A stretch of DNA of 48,767 bases, taken from assembly GCF_020194175.1 (NCBI RefSeq), contig NZ_JADYVX010000050.1, positions 1 through 48,767 of the forward strand, given 5' to 3'. This document shows, piece by piece, positions 1-8,949 of this stretch. Source of the DNA: Bradyrhizobium sp. BRP22. GTDB taxonomy: Bacteria > Pseudomonadota > Alphaproteobacteria > Rhizobiales > Xanthobacteraceae. The notes beneath the pieces were generated by a model. The model saw only the letters and a program-made list of their open reading frames with translations, did not search any database and was not told where the DNA came from. Positions within the stretch are counted from its first letter, which is position 1, and each line of letters opens with the position of its first letter. Both the position numbers and the translations under genes were made by a program.

Positions 1-1
1 C

Positions 2-550
2 ATCCAGCCCGGCCTGGGGGAACTGTTCGTGGCCTTTGCAAAGATGTCGTTGGCCGGCTTCGGCGGGGTTCTGGTCTGGGCGCGCCGCGCCATCGTCGAG
101 CAGCACCGCTGGATGACCGCCGACGAGTTCAACGAGACCTTCGCCCTGTGCCATTTCCTGCCGGGGCCGAACATCGTCAATCTGTCCTTCGTATTCGGCT
201 CCCGCTTCCGCGGATTGGCCGGCGGGATCGCGGCCTTCGCCGGGCTGGTCGGCCCGCCGATGCTGATCGCAATCGGGCTGGCGGCGCTCTACACGAATTA
301 TGGCGAGATCGAAGCGCTGCGGCGGACGCTCGCCGGGGTCGCCTGCGCCGCGGTCGGGCTTCTGCTGTCAGTGGTGCTGAAGATGATGATGCCACTGGTC
401 AGGCGGCGCGACATTGCCGGGCTCCTCATCCTCGCGGCGGTCTTCATCGCGATCGGATGGTTGCGGCTGCCCTTGCCGGCCGTGCTGCTGATTGCCGTTC
501 CTGCCAGCCTTGCGGTCACCCTCCTGGTGCGTCGGGGGCAGCGGTCATGA
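2..550 (+). CDS. chrA: Chromate transporter, first half (5'-truncated by window edge)
   Basis: Membrane protein of the CHR (chromate ion transporter) family. The frame is open to the left edge, so the true start lies outside the window; 182 residues are visible. Family motifs seen are SLAGFGG near the visible N-terminus, the FLPGPN turn, and GLVGPP, followed by several hydrophobic helices. It overlaps the next gene by ATGA. The two genes look like a tandem pair of single-domain CHR proteins, which usually insert with opposite topologies and act together to export chromate or a related oxyanion. The transported substrate is inferred from the family only. Confidence 0.85.
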   Translation: MQPGLGELFVAFAKMSLAGFGGVLVWARRAIVEQHRWMTADEFNETFALCHFLPGPNIVNLSFVFGSRFRGLAGGIAAFAGLVGPPMLIAIGLAALYTNYGEIEALRRTLAGVACAAVGLLLSVVLKMMMPLVRRRDIAGLLILAAVFIAIGWLRLPLPAVLLIAVPASLAVTLLVRRGQRS

Positions 551-1080
551 ACCAGGATGCCAACCCGATCTGGACGCTGGTCTGGACGTTCGGCCTGATG
601 TCGTTTTTTGCCGTCGGCGGCGCGAATGCGGCCATCCCCGAAATGCATCGGATCGCCGTTGAGGTGCGACACTGGATGACCGACAAGGAGTTCGCCGACG
701 TTTTCGCGATCTCGCAATTGTCGCCGGGGCCGAACGTGCTGATCGTGACACTGATTGGCTACTCTGTCGGCGGCATTGCCGGTGCGCTGGCGGCGACGCT
801 GGCGATGTGCGGGCCGACCGCGCTGCTTGCCTATTATGTGAGCCGCTTGCTCACGCGCCCGCGCCAGTCGCGCTGGCCGGCGCTCATCCAGGCAGCGCTG
901 GTTCCACTTTCGATCGGATTGATGGCCGCGAGCGGGTTGATTTTGGCGCGGACCTCCGACCAAAGTTGGATCGCCGCCGTTACGACCGTGATAACGGCCA
1001 TTGTGGCCTTTGCGACGCGCCTCAATCCTTTCTGGCTGTTGCTGGCCGGCGGCGTCCTTGGTTTCGCTGGCGTTATCTGA
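547..1080 (+). CDS. chrA: Chromate transporter, second half (short CHR protein)
   Basis: A 177-residue protein starting at the ATG that overlaps the preceding stop (ATGA). It carries its own CHR motifs, FFAVGGANAAIPEM near the N-terminus and QLSPGPN around residue 58, plus about six hydrophobic segments. It is homologous to the upstream gene rather than a continuation of it, so the locus is a two-gene chromate transporter instead of the fused 400-residue ChrA. A longer overlapping frame opens at 148, but its N-terminal part is Arg-rich nonsense, so the ATG at 547 is preferred. Confidence 0.85.
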   Translation: MNQDANPIWTLVWTFGLMSFFAVGGANAAIPEMHRIAVEVRHWMTDKEFADVFAISQLSPGPNVLIVTLIGYSVGGIAGALAATLAMCGPTALLAYYVSRLLTRPRQSRWPALIQAALVPLSIGLMAASGLILARTSDQSWIAAVTTVITAIVAFATRLNPFWLLLAGGVLGFAGVI

Positions 1081-1169
1081 CGAAAATCGCTAGGCAAGGC
1101 CGGGCGCAGGGTACAATTTCCAGCCGATAGAATAACAGGGCCCGCGGTGCGGGCACGGAGGAGACATGC

Positions 1170-1934
1170 ATGGCCGAAACGATGGGCCAAACCGCATCAA
1201 GCACACGTAACACCAAGGCCGCCCTCGGCATTGTCGTGCTGGCGCTGGCGCCGCAGCTTTTCGAGCTGGTGTGGTCGTTCGGCACGATCTTTGGACTGGG
1301 CACGGGCCGGGGTCCGGCACAGGTGCTGCTCGCTCATGGCGGGGCGCTGTTGTCGGCCGCTCCCAACGCGGTGTTCGGATCGGTCGCCGCCGACGCCAAG
1401 AAGGGCTTGTCCTCGGACGTGCTGTTGGCGCTGATCTATTCTTATCCCGTGTTCGCGGTCGCGATCGTCACGCTGTTCGTGAAGATCCGAGCGCCGCAGG
1501 ACTATATCGGCGGTGTCGTGCTGTTTGCGCTCGCGCTGTTTGCGCTGTGGGCCTCGAGCGACCTGCAGGGCATGCGCGGCTTTTCGTTCGGCGCCGGCAC
1601 CGCGCCGCGGATGTTCGGCGTATTGCTGGTGGCGCTCGGCGCCGGCATTGCCGTGATGGGGCTGTTCAGCGACGGACCAGAACTGTCGCACTATTCCTGG
1701 CGCGGCCCGCTGTTCGTTTGCGCCGCGATCATTTTCTTTGCATTGGCGATCCGCCCGCTCGGTCTGGTCGTGTCGGCCTTCGCAAGCTTCATGATCGCAG
1801 CGCTCGGCTCGCATGAGACCCGATGGATCGAGGCCGCCATTGTCGGCGCCTGCCTGACGCTCGGTTGCGCGCTCCTCTTCCCCTATGTGCTGGGGCTGCC
1901 GATGCCGATGTTCCCGCGTTTCTTGATTCAGTGA
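1170..1934 (+). CDS. tctB: Tripartite tricarboxylate transporter, small membrane subunit TctB
   Basis: Small membrane subunit of a TctABC-type secondary transporter driven by a binding protein. The start is the ATG preceded by GGAGGAG at 1157-1163. The DUF1468/TctB region is the C-terminal part (about residues 105-250: YIGGVVLF, GTAPRMFG, then helices). At 254 residues it is longer than the usual 150-170 because of an extra N-terminal stretch with about two more hydrophobic segments. The tctA start follows 8 nt after the stop, so they form one operon. Confidence 0.8.
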   Translation: MAETMGQTASSTRNTKAALGIVVLALAPQLFELVWSFGTIFGLGTGRGPAQVLLAHGGALLSAAPNAVFGSVAADAKKGLSSDVLLALIYSYPVFAVAIVTLFVKIRAPQDYIGGVVLFALALFALWASSDLQGMRGFSFGAGTAPRMFGVLLVALGAGIAVMGLFSDGPELSHYSWRGPLFVCAAIIFFALAIRPLGLVVSAFASFMIAALGSHETRWIEAAIVGACLTLGCALLFPYVLGLPMPMFPRFLIQ

Positions 1935-1941
1935 GGGCGTG

Positions 1942-3456
1942 ATGGACCTCTTTGCTAACCTCGCCCACGGCTTCGCCGTCGCCTTCTCGCCGATCAATCT
2001 CCTGATGTGCCTGATCGGCGCGCTTGTCGGCACGCTGGTCGGCGTGTTGCCGGGCATCGGCACCATCGCCACGGTGGCGATGCTGCTGCCGATCACCTTC
2101 GGCCTACCGCCGGTCGGCGCGCTGATCATGCTCGCCGGCATCTATTACGGCGCCCAATATGGCGGCTCGACCACGTCGATCCTGGTCAATATCCCGGGCG
2201 AGGCGGGCTCGGTCGTCACCGCCCTTGACGGCCATCAAATGGCAAAACAAGGCCGTGCCGGACCGGCTCTGGCGATCGCCGCAATGGGCTCGTTCTTCGC
2301 CGGCTGCGTCGCCACTGTCCTGATCGCAGTGCTGGGCGCACCGCTGACAAAGCTCGCGCTGGCGTTCGGACCGGCCGAATATTTCTCGCTGATGGTGCTC
2401 GGCCTGATCTTTGCGGTGGTGCTGGCAAAGGGTTCGGTGCTGAAGGCGATCGCGATGATCGTTTTGGGACTGTTGCTCTCTATGGTCGGCTCCGACATCG
2501 AGACCGGCGCGTCCCGCATGGCCTTCAATATCCCCGAACTCGCCGACGGCCTTGGCTTCGCCACGGTGGCGATGGGCGTGTTCGGCTTCGCCGAGATCAT
2601 CCGCAATCTCGATCACGGCGCCGAGATGGGCCGCGATCTCGTGCAGCAGAAGATCACCGGCCTGATGCCGACCAGGAAGGACCTTGCCGACTCCGCGCCC
2701 GCGATCGGACGCGGCACGGTGTTGGGGTCGATCCTCGGCATCCTGCCGGGCGGCGGCGCTGTCATCGCCTCCTTCGCCGCCTATACGCTGGAGAAGAAGC
2801 TCTCGAAGAATCCGTCGCGCTTCGGCCGCGGCGCGATCGAGGGTGTGGCGGCGCCGGAGAGCGCCAACAACGCCGCGGCGCAGACCTCGTTCATCCCGCT
2901 GCTCACGCTCGGCATCCCGCCCAATGCGGTGATGGCGCTGATGGTCGGCGCGATGACCATCCATGGCATCGTGCCGGGACCGCAGGTGATGCAGAAACAG
3001 CCCGATCTGGTCTGGGGCATGATCGCCTCGATGTGGATCGGCAACCTGATGCTGGTCATCATCAACCTGCCGCTGGTCGGCATCTGGGTGCGGCTGCTCC
3101 GCGTGCCGTATCGGCTGATGTTCCCCTCCATCGTGATCTTCTGCGCGATCGGCATCTATTCGGTGAACAACGCGCCGGTCGATGTCATCATGGCGGGCGT
3201 GTTCGGCCTCGTCGGCTACTGGCTGATCAAGCATGATTTCGAGCCGGCGCCGCTGCTGCTCGGGATGGTGCTCGGGCCGCTGATGGAGGAGAACCTGCGC
3301 CGGGCGCTGCTGATCTCGCGCGGCGACTGGAGCGTGTTCGTGAGCCGCCCGCTGTCGGCGGTGCTGCTCGCGATCGCCGCCGCACTTCTGGTGCTCGCGG
3401 TGTTGCCGGCCCTGCGCGCCAAGCGTGACGAGGTGTTCGTGGAGTCCGAAGGGTGA
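1942..3456 (+). CDS. tctA: Tripartite tricarboxylate transporter, large permease TctA
   Basis: Large permease of about 504 residues with roughly a dozen helices. Signature stretches are VGVLPGIGTIATVAMLLP near residue 35, YYGAQYGGSTTSILVNIPGE near residue 70, and the second-repeat PGGGAVIASF and LGIPPNAVMALMVGA segments, which together identify TctA. GTG (1939) and ATG (1942) are adjacent; ATG is preferred. With TctB and the binding protein downstream it imports a tricarboxylate or other carboxylate; the substrate cannot be read from sequence. Confidence 0.93.
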   Translation: MDLFANLAHGFAVAFSPINLLMCLIGALVGTLVGVLPGIGTIATVAMLLPITFGLPPVGALIMLAGIYYGAQYGGSTTSILVNIPGEAGSVVTALDGHQMAKQGRAGPALAIAAMGSFFAGCVATVLIAVLGAPLTKLALAFGPAEYFSLMVLGLIFAVVLAKGSVLKAIAMIVLGLLLSMVGSDIETGASRMAFNIPELADGLGFATVAMGVFGFAEIIRNLDHGAEMGRDLVQQKITGLMPTRKDLADSAPAIGRGTVLGSILGILPGGGAVIASFAAYTLEKKLSKNPSRFGRGAIEGVAAPESANNAAAQTSFIPLLTLGIPPNAVMALMVGAMTIHGIVPGPQVMQKQPDLVWGMIASMWIGNLMLVIINLPLVGIWVRLLRVPYRLMFPSIVIFCAIGIYSVNNAPVDVIMAGVFGLVGYWLIKHDFEPAPLLLGMVLGPLMEENLRRALLISRGDWSVFVSRPLSAVLLAIAAALLVLAVLPALRAKRDEVFVESEG

Positions 3457-3540
3457 GGCTCTCGCCTGCGGCCGCGTGTCGCAGGCGGAAGTCGTATCGA
3501 CTCGCGCGGAAGTTCGTTGTGAAAGGAACATGACGGTCGA

Positions 3541-3567
3541 GGGCATGATCCGGGAAGGATCATGCCC
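3541..3567. repeat. Perfect inverted repeat between tctA and tctC
   Basis: GGGCATGATCC (3541-3551), a 5-nt loop GGGAA, and GGATCATGCCC (3557-3567) form a perfect 11-bp stem. There is no T-run, so it is more likely a small repeat or an mRNA-processing/stability hairpin than a terminator. It sits in the 208-nt gap where the highly expressed binding-protein gene begins. Confidence 0.7.
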
Positions 3568-3664
3568 GAGCAGAAGCCGGAGCGTGGCGACAGTTCTCGG
3601 AAACGTCGCGGCACGCTCCTGACCGTCACTTCTTGCAACGGGAAAACGCTCTCAGGGGATTTCG

Positions 3665-4648
3665 ATGAATTGGTACGGTCGCTCGCTCGCGGGCGCTTGT
3701 GTGGTGCTGGCAGCCTTGCTGTCGGCTGTTGTGGCGCCGGCGCGCGCGCAGGACTATCCGACGCGCAGCATCACCATGATCGTGCCGTTCGCGGCCGGCG
3801 GCCCGACGGACGTTATCGCGCGCATCGTTACTGGGCATATGGCGCAGACGCTCGGCCAGAGCATCATCATCGAGAACGTGGTCGGCGCCGGCGGCACCAC
3901 GGCGAGCGCCCGCGCTGCGCGCGCCGCCAACGACGGCTATACCCTGATCACGGGTCACATGGGGACGCACGCCGCCTCGGTGCCACTCTATCCCAACCTG
4001 GCCTACCACCCGGAGAAGAGCTTCGAGCCGGTCGGGCTGCTGGCCGGCACGCCGATCCTGATCCTGGCGCGCAAGGACTTTCCGCCGAAGGACCTCAAGG
4101 AATTCGTGGCCTACGTGAAGGCCAATGCCGAGAAGGTCAACGCGGCGCATGCCGGCGTCGGTTCGGTCTCGCATGTCTCCTGCCAGCTCCTGAACTCGAT
4201 TCTCGGCATCGAGCCGGTCGGCGTGCCCTTCAACGGCACCGGCCCGGCGATGAACGCGCTGGTCGCCGGGCAGGTCGACTATATGTGCGACCAGATCGTC
4301 AATGCCGTGCCGCAGATCAATGCCGGCACCATCAAGGCCTACGCGGTCGCGACCCCCGAGCGGAACCCGTCGCTGCCGAATGTCCCAACCACCGCGGAGG
4401 CCGGCCTGCCGGCCTTCCAGGCCCAGGCCTGGAATGCGATCTTCGCGCCGAAGGGCACCCCGGCGCCGATCATCGCCAAGTTGAACGCCGCGGCCGCCAA
4501 GGCGCTGGAGGACGAGACCGTCCGCAAGCGCCTGCTCGAACTCGGCAGTGTCATTCCGCAGCCCTCGGACCGCACGTCGGAGGCGCTGGGAACGCTGGTG
4601 GGCAACGAGATCAAGAAGTGGACCCCGGTGCTCAAGCCGGCCGGCTAG
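3665..4648 (+). CDS. tctC: Tripartite tricarboxylate transporter, periplasmic binding protein (Bug/TctC family)
   Basis: A 327-residue Bug-family substrate-binding protein. Residues 1-28 are a Sec signal peptide ending in ARA before QDYP. The mature part opens with the family pattern YPTRSITMIVPFAAGGPTD, followed by the conserved VVGAGGTTAS loop and GVPFNGTGPAMNALVAGQVD. It delivers a carboxylate ligand to the TctAB membrane part. It lies 208 nt after tctA and is closed by a good terminator hairpin at 4700-4730. An overlapping 411-codon frame (3562-4797) is a composition-driven shadow. Confidence 0.92.
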   Translation: MNWYGRSLAGACVVLAALLSAVVAPARAQDYPTRSITMIVPFAAGGPTDVIARIVTGHMAQTLGQSIIIENVVGAGGTTASARAARAANDGYTLITGHMGTHAASVPLYPNLAYHPEKSFEPVGLLAGTPILILARKDFPPKDLKEFVAYVKANAEKVNAAHAGVGSVSHVSCQLLNSILGIEPVGVPFNGTGPAMNALVAGQVDYMCDQIVNAVPQINAGTIKAYAVATPERNPSLPNVPTTAEAGLPAFQAQAWNAIFAPKGTPAPIIAKLNAAAAKALEDETVRKRLLELGSVIPQPSDRTSEALGTLVGNEIKKWTPVLKPAG

Positions 4649-4699
4649 CCGGTCCCGGCTTACGCTGCGCTTCACCTGGGTCTACGAGCTGTTCAAGGA

Positions 4700-4730
4700 G
4701 GGCGGAACGCAGGTTCCGCCCTTGCTGTTT
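4700..4730 (+). terminator. Intrinsic terminator after tctC
   Basis: GGGCGGAAC (4700-4708), loop GCAG, GTTCCGCCC (4713-4721), then TTGCTGTTT. A perfect 9-bp stem with a T-rich tail, placed 50 nt after the tctC stop. Confidence 0.75.
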
Positions 4731-4844
4731 AAGAGCGGCCCATCATTTTTCCGGGTATAATCAGCTATCGAAGGCCGAATCGCGGTGTCGACCATGATCG
4801 GCCGCCGCTACATTCGCCTTTCCCTAAAGGCCCGAAGCGACGCC

Positions 4845-5639
4845 ATGAACCAGTATCACGACCTGCTCGAACGCATTCTCGCCGACGGCGCGGAAAAGCA
4901 TGACCGCACCGGCACCGGGACGCTGTCGATCTTCGGCCACCAGATGCGCTTCAACCTGTCGGCCGCCTTCCCGATGCTGACGACCAAGCGGCTGCCGCTG
5001 AAGGCGATCGTGCATGAACTGCTCTGGTTCCTGGCCGGCGACACCAACATCAAATATCTGCGCGACAACGGCGTCACTATCTGGGACGAATGGGCCGACG
5101 CCAACGGCGATCTCGGCCCGGTCTACGGCTCGCAATGGCGGTCCTGGCCGGCGCCCGACGGCCGCAGCATCGACCAGATCTCGAACGTGATCGAGATGAT
5201 CAAGCGCAACCCGGACTCGCGCCGCCTGATCGTCAGCGCCTGGAATCCGGCGGACGTCGACAAGATGGCGCTGCCGCCCTGCCATTGCCTGTTCCAGTTC
5301 TATGTCGCGAACGGCAAGCTGTCCTGCCAGCTCTACCAGCGCTCCGGCGACGTCTTCCTCGGCGTGCCCTTCAACATCGCCTCCTACGCGCTGCTCACCA
5401 TGATGGTGGCGCAGGTGACGGGATTGAAGCCGGGCGATTTCGTGCACTCGCTCGGCGATGCGCATCTCTATTCCAATCACCTTGATCAGGCCCGGCTGCA
5501 ACTCACCCGCCCGACGCGTCCGCTGCCGACAATGAAGATCAACCCGGACGTTAAGGACATCTTCGCCTTCCGCTACGAGGATTTCCAACTCGAGGGCTAC
5601 GACCCGCACCCGCACATCAAGGCCGAAGTCGCGGTGTGA
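4845..5639 (+). CDS. thyA: Thymidylate synthase
   Basis: Makes dTMP from dUMP using methylene-tetrahydrofolate. Starting at the ATG at 4845 gives 264 residues, the same length as Escherichia coli ThyA, and almost every conserved block is present: DRTGTGTLSIFGHQMRFNL, TTKRLPLKAIVHELLWFL, the active-site ALPPCHCLFQFYV (Cys146), QLYQRSGDVFLGVPFNIASYA and YDPHPHIKAEVAV. A frame-compatible upstream start at 4785 would add 20 residues with no family support. An acetyltransferase and dihydrofolate reductase follow, the latter regenerating the folate cofactor consumed here. Confidence 0.98.
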   Translation: MNQYHDLLERILADGAEKHDRTGTGTLSIFGHQMRFNLSAAFPMLTTKRLPLKAIVHELLWFLAGDTNIKYLRDNGVTIWDEWADANGDLGPVYGSQWRSWPAPDGRSIDQISNVIEMIKRNPDSRRLIVSAWNPADVDKMALPPCHCLFQFYVANGKLSCQLYQRSGDVFLGVPFNIASYALLTMMVAQVTGLKPGDFVHSLGDAHLYSNHLDQARLQLTRPTRPLPTMKINPDVKDIFAFRYEDFQLEGYDPHPHIKAEVAV

Positions 5640-5649
5640 GCGCTCAAGG

Positions 5650-6135
5650 ATGTCGCTGACCATCCGCCGCGCGCGTGCCGATGAAGCCGGCCTCGTTTAC
5701 GCGCTTGTCCGCGAGCTTGCCGAGTACGAGAAGCTGCTCCACGAGGTGAAGGCCACCGAGGCCGACATCGCTGCGGCCCTGTTCGGTGACAATCCACGTC
5801 TCACTTGCGATATCGCCGAGTGGGACGGGAAGCCGGCGGGCTTTGCGCTCTGGTTCGTCAATTTTTCCAGCTTCGCCGGCAAGCACGGCATCTATCTGGA
5901 GGATCTGTTCGTCCGTCCGGCGCTGCGCGGCAAGGGCATCGGCAGGGCGCTGCTGGTCCATCTCGCCAACGAATGCATCGCCAACGGCTGGGAGCGATTG
6001 CAGTGGGCGGTGCTCGACTGGAATACGCCCTCGATCGAATTCTACAAATCGCTCGGCGCCGTCATGATGGACGAGTGGACGCTGTGCCGCGTCACCGGCC
6101 CGGCGCTGCAGGCGCTGGCGGGCGGGGCGCGCTGA
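5650..6135 (+). CDS. GNAT family N-acetyltransferase (SSAT/thialysine-type)
   Basis: A 161-residue acetyl-CoA-dependent acyltransferase starting 10 nt after thyA. It has the GNAT acetyl-CoA loop RGKGIGRALL near residue 98 and the LEDLFVRP strand before it. WAVLDWNTPSIEFYKSLGA is characteristic of the spermidine/spermine and thialysine acetyltransferase subgroup. The true acceptor is unknown; a polyamine or diamino acid is a family-level guess. Its stop overlaps the folA start (TGATG), so the three genes are probably co-transcribed. Confidence 0.85.
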   Translation: MSLTIRRARADEAGLVYALVRELAEYEKLLHEVKATEADIAAALFGDNPRLTCDIAEWDGKPAGFALWFVNFSSFAGKHGIYLEDLFVRPALRGKGIGRALLVHLANECIANGWERLQWAVLDWNTPSIEFYKSLGAVMMDEWTLCRVTGPALQALAGGAR

Positions 6136-6647
6136 TGGAGGTCGTGCTCATCGCTGCAGTCGCCGAGAACGGCGTGATCGGGCGCGACAATGCGATCCCG
6201 TGGCGCTTGAAGAGCGACCAGCAACGCTTCAAGGCCATGACCATGAACCGGCCGGTGGTGATGGGCCGCAAAACCTTCGAGTCGCTGCGCAGGCCGCTTC
6301 CCGGCCGGACCAACATCGTCGTGACGCGCGAGGCGAACTATCGCGCCCGCGGTGCGATCGTCACCCAGTCGTTCGAGAACGCCCGGGCGATCGCGCTCGG
6401 CGATGCGCTGCGGCGTTTCGTCACCGAAATCGCCGTCATCGGCGGCGCGGAGATCTACGCGCAATGGATCGACAGCGCCGATCGGCTCGAAATCACCGAA
6501 GTGCATGCGCGGCCGGAAGGTGATACGTATTTCGCCACAATTGACGCGGCGAAATGGGAGGAAGTGGCGCGGGTGCGAAGTCCGGCCGGGCCGGATGACA
6601 GCGTCGATTTTTCCTATGTGACATATCGTCGGCGCATCAAGCGTTAA
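6135..6647 (+). CDS. folA: Dihydrofolate reductase
   Basis: Reduces dihydrofolate to tetrahydrofolate, recycling the product of the thymidylate synthase two genes upstream. The 170-residue protein starts at an ATG that overlaps the preceding stop. Motifs: GVIGRDNAIPWRLKSD (substrate pocket with the conserved acidic residue), VVMGRKTFESL and PLPGRTNIVVTR (NADPH binding), and AVIGGAEIYAQ. Length and motif order match chromosomal type I DHFR. Confidence 0.95.
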   Translation: MEVVLIAAVAENGVIGRDNAIPWRLKSDQQRFKAMTMNRPVVMGRKTFESLRRPLPGRTNIVVTREANYRARGAIVTQSFENARAIALGDALRRFVTEIAVIGGAEIYAQWIDSADRLEITEVHARPEGDTYFATIDAAKWEEVARVRSPAGPDDSVDFSYVTYRRRIKR

Positions 6648-6809
6648 CCCCGCTAGCCAATGTTTGCATTGACAATTATGTCCGCAGGCATAGCTCGTTC
6701 GGCTTGGAAGCTTGCGTTGTAAGGGGGCATTCGGTCCCCTATAAAGCCGGGCGGACTGACGAGGCCGGGCGTCCATCATCCATCCCGGGCTTGCCGAGGA
6801 GAAGCTTTA

Positions 6810-7958
6810 ATGCCGTGGAAGAATCAAGGTGGAGGGCCGTGGGGCTCGGGTCCGAAGGGCCCATGGGGCACCGGTCCGCAATCGGTCGGGCCGCGCCCGC
6901 CGGATCTTGAGGACCTCCTGCGCCGCGGCCAGGACCGGCTGCAGCAACTCCTGCCCGGCGGGCACTTCAGCGGCATGGGGATCGCGCTCGTCGTGGTCGG
7001 CGCGCTCGCGATCTGGGGCCTTTCCGGCTTCTTCCGGGTCCAGTCGGAAGAACTCGGCGTCGTCCTCCGCTTCGGCAAGCATGTGCGCACCGTGCAGCCC
7101 GGCCTGAACTATCATTTGCCCTATCCGATCGAGACCGTGCTGCTGCCGAAGGCGCTGCGCGTCTCCACCATTTCGATCGGCATGACCCTGATCGACGACC
7201 CGGCGCGGCGCGGCCGCACCATGCGCGACGTGCCGGAAGAGAGCCTGATGCTGACCGGCGACGAGAACATCGTCGACGTCGATTTCACCGTGCTGTGGCG
7301 CATCAAGCCCGATGGCGTCGGCAACTTCCTGTTCAACATCCAGAACCCCGAGGGCACCGTGAAGGCGGTGGCCGAGAGCGCGATGCGCGAGGTGATCGGC
7401 CGGTCGCAGATCCAGCCGATCCTGACCGGCGCGCGCACCACGACCGAGCAAAACGTGCAGGAATTGATGCAGAAGACGCTCGACACCTATGGCGCCGGCG
7501 TCCTGATCACCCAGGTGCAGCTGCAGAAGGTCGATCCGCCGCAGCAGGTGATCGACGCGTTCCGCGACGTCCAGGCGGCGCGCGCCGATAGCGAGCGGTT
7601 GCAGAACGAGGCGCAGACCTACGCCAATCGCGTCGTACCCGAGGCGCGCGGCCGTGCCGCCCAGATCATCCAGGCGGCCGAAGGTTACAAGGAGCAGGCG
7701 GTGGCGGAGGCCAAGGGCCAGAGCGCGCGCTTCCTGAAAGTCTATGACGAGTACAAGAAGGCGCCCGACGTGACGCGGCAACGCATTTACCTGGAGACGA
7801 TGGAACGCATCCTCGGCGGTTCCGAGAAGCTGGTCTATGACGGCGGCAACGGCGCGTCCGGCCAGAGCATCGTGCCGTATTTGCCGCTGAGCGAACTGAC
7901 GCCGCGACGTCCGTCCGCCACCACCGGCCAGCAGCAGCCGGGCGGAGGCACGCGATGA
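6810..7958 (+). CDS. hflK: FtsH protease activity modulator HflK
   Basis: A 382-residue SPFH/band-7 membrane protein that with HflC forms a cage around the FtsH protease. The N-terminus is Gly/Pro-rich (about residues 6-30), followed by a single membrane anchor at about residues 57-75 and the band-7 domain (FRVQSEELGVVLRFGKHVRTVQPGLNYHLPYP). The helical part contains EVIGRSQIQPILTGAR and a coiled-coil stretch. A TTGACA hexamer lies at 6669-6674 in the 162-nt upstream gap, without a convincing -10 partner. The stop overlaps the hflC start by ATGA. Confidence 0.95.
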   Translation: MPWKNQGGGPWGSGPKGPWGTGPQSVGPRPPDLEDLLRRGQDRLQQLLPGGHFSGMGIALVVVGALAIWGLSGFFRVQSEELGVVLRFGKHVRTVQPGLNYHLPYPIETVLLPKALRVSTISIGMTLIDDPARRGRTMRDVPEESLMLTGDENIVDVDFTVLWRIKPDGVGNFLFNIQNPEGTVKAVAESAMREVIGRSQIQPILTGARTTTEQNVQELMQKTLDTYGAGVLITQVQLQKVDPPQQVIDAFRDVQAARADSERLQNEAQTYANRVVPEARGRAAQIIQAAEGYKEQAVAEAKGQSARFLKVYDEYKKAPDVTRQRIYLETMERILGGSEKLVYDGGNGASGQSIVPYLPLSELTPRRPSATTGQQQPGGGTR

Positions 7959-8857
7959 GGTCACCCGTCACCGGCATTGCCGCCCTGATCATCCTCCTGG
8001 TGCTGATCATCATCGGCTACAGCTCGGTCTTCACCGTGCAGCAGACCGAGCAGGTCCTGGTGGTCCGGCTCGGCGAACCCGTCCGCGTCGTCACCGAGCC
8101 CGGCCTCAACTTCAAGGCGCCGTTCATCGATTCCGTCATCTCGATCGACAAGCGCATCCTCGACCTGGAAAACCCGTCGCAGGAAGTGATCGCCTCCGAC
8201 CAGAAGCGACTGGTGGTCGATGCCTTCGCCCGCTACCGCATCAAGAATGCGCTGCGCTTCTATCAGAGCATCGGCACGATCCAGGCGGCCAATGTGCAGT
8301 TGACCACGCTCTTGAACGCGGCGCTGCGCCGCGTGCTCGGCGAGGTCACCTTCATCACGGTGGTGCGGGATGAGCGTGAGAGGCTGATGCAGCGGATCCG
8401 CGAGCAGCTCGACCATGAAGCCGACGGCTATGGCATCCAGGTGGTCGACGTCCGCATCCGCCGCGCCGATCTGCCGGAGCAGAACAGCCAGGCGGTCTAT
8501 CAGCGCATGCAGACCGAGCGTCAGCGCGAGGCCGCGGAGTTCCGCGCCCAGGGCGGCCAGAAGGCGCAGGAAATCCGCTCCAGGGCGGACCGCGAGGGCA
8601 CCGTTATCGTCGCCGACGCCAATTCGTCCGCGGAGCAGGTGCGCGGCGAGGGCGATGCCGAGCGTAACCGGCTGTTCGCCGAAGCCTACGGCAAGGACGC
8701 GGATTTCTTCTCGTTCTACCGTTCGATGACGGCCTATGAAAACGGCCTGCGCGCCAACGACACGCGTTTCCTGTTGCGCCCGGACTCCGATTTCTTCAAA
8801 TATTTCGGCAGCGCGTCCGGCCATTCGGCGGCCGCCGCGGCAGCGCCGAAGCAGTAG
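7955..8857 (+). CDS. hflC: Protease modulator HflC
   Basis: A 300-residue partner of HflK. A membrane helix at about residues 5-26 is followed by the band-7 domain (SVFTVQQTEQVLVVRLGEPVRVV), then AALRRVLGEVTF and RADLPEQNSQAVYQRMQTERQREA, which are typical of HflC. It is translationally coupled to hflK by a 4-nt overlap. Together they regulate FtsH degradation of membrane proteins. Confidence 0.95.
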   Translation: MRSPVTGIAALIILLVLIIIGYSSVFTVQQTEQVLVVRLGEPVRVVTEPGLNFKAPFIDSVISIDKRILDLENPSQEVIASDQKRLVVDAFARYRIKNALRFYQSIGTIQAANVQLTTLLNAALRRVLGEVTFITVVRDERERLMQRIREQLDHEADGYGIQVVDVRIRRADLPEQNSQAVYQRMQTERQREAAEFRAQGGQKAQEIRSRADREGTVIVADANSSAEQVRGEGDAERNRLFAEAYGKDADFFSFYRSMTAYENGLRANDTRFLLRPDSDFFKYFGSASGHSAAAAAAPKQ

Positions 8858-8949
8858 TAGCCGAAGCAACAGTAACGGCATCACCAGGGCGAAGCATCCG
8901 CTTCGCCCGTTAGCCAAGAAGAAACGTTCGCACGGGAGGTCGCCATCCG

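Noticed and set aside
2104..3546. Long antisense reading frame (480 codons) opposite tctA
   Set aside because: His/Arg/Asp-rich low-complexity composition typical of the complement of a high-G+C gene, no start signal, and complete overlap with a well-supported permease.
3562..4797. 411-codon plus-strand frame over tctC
   Set aside because: It is the +1 shadow of tctC: Arg/Gly/Ala-rich with no domain, while the tctC frame has a signal peptide and family motifs.
6711..6746. Heat-shock (RpoH) promoter upstream of hflK (CTTG ... CCTATAAAG)
   Set aside because: The spacing of 23 nt between the two boxes is too long for the alphaproteobacterial RpoH consensus.
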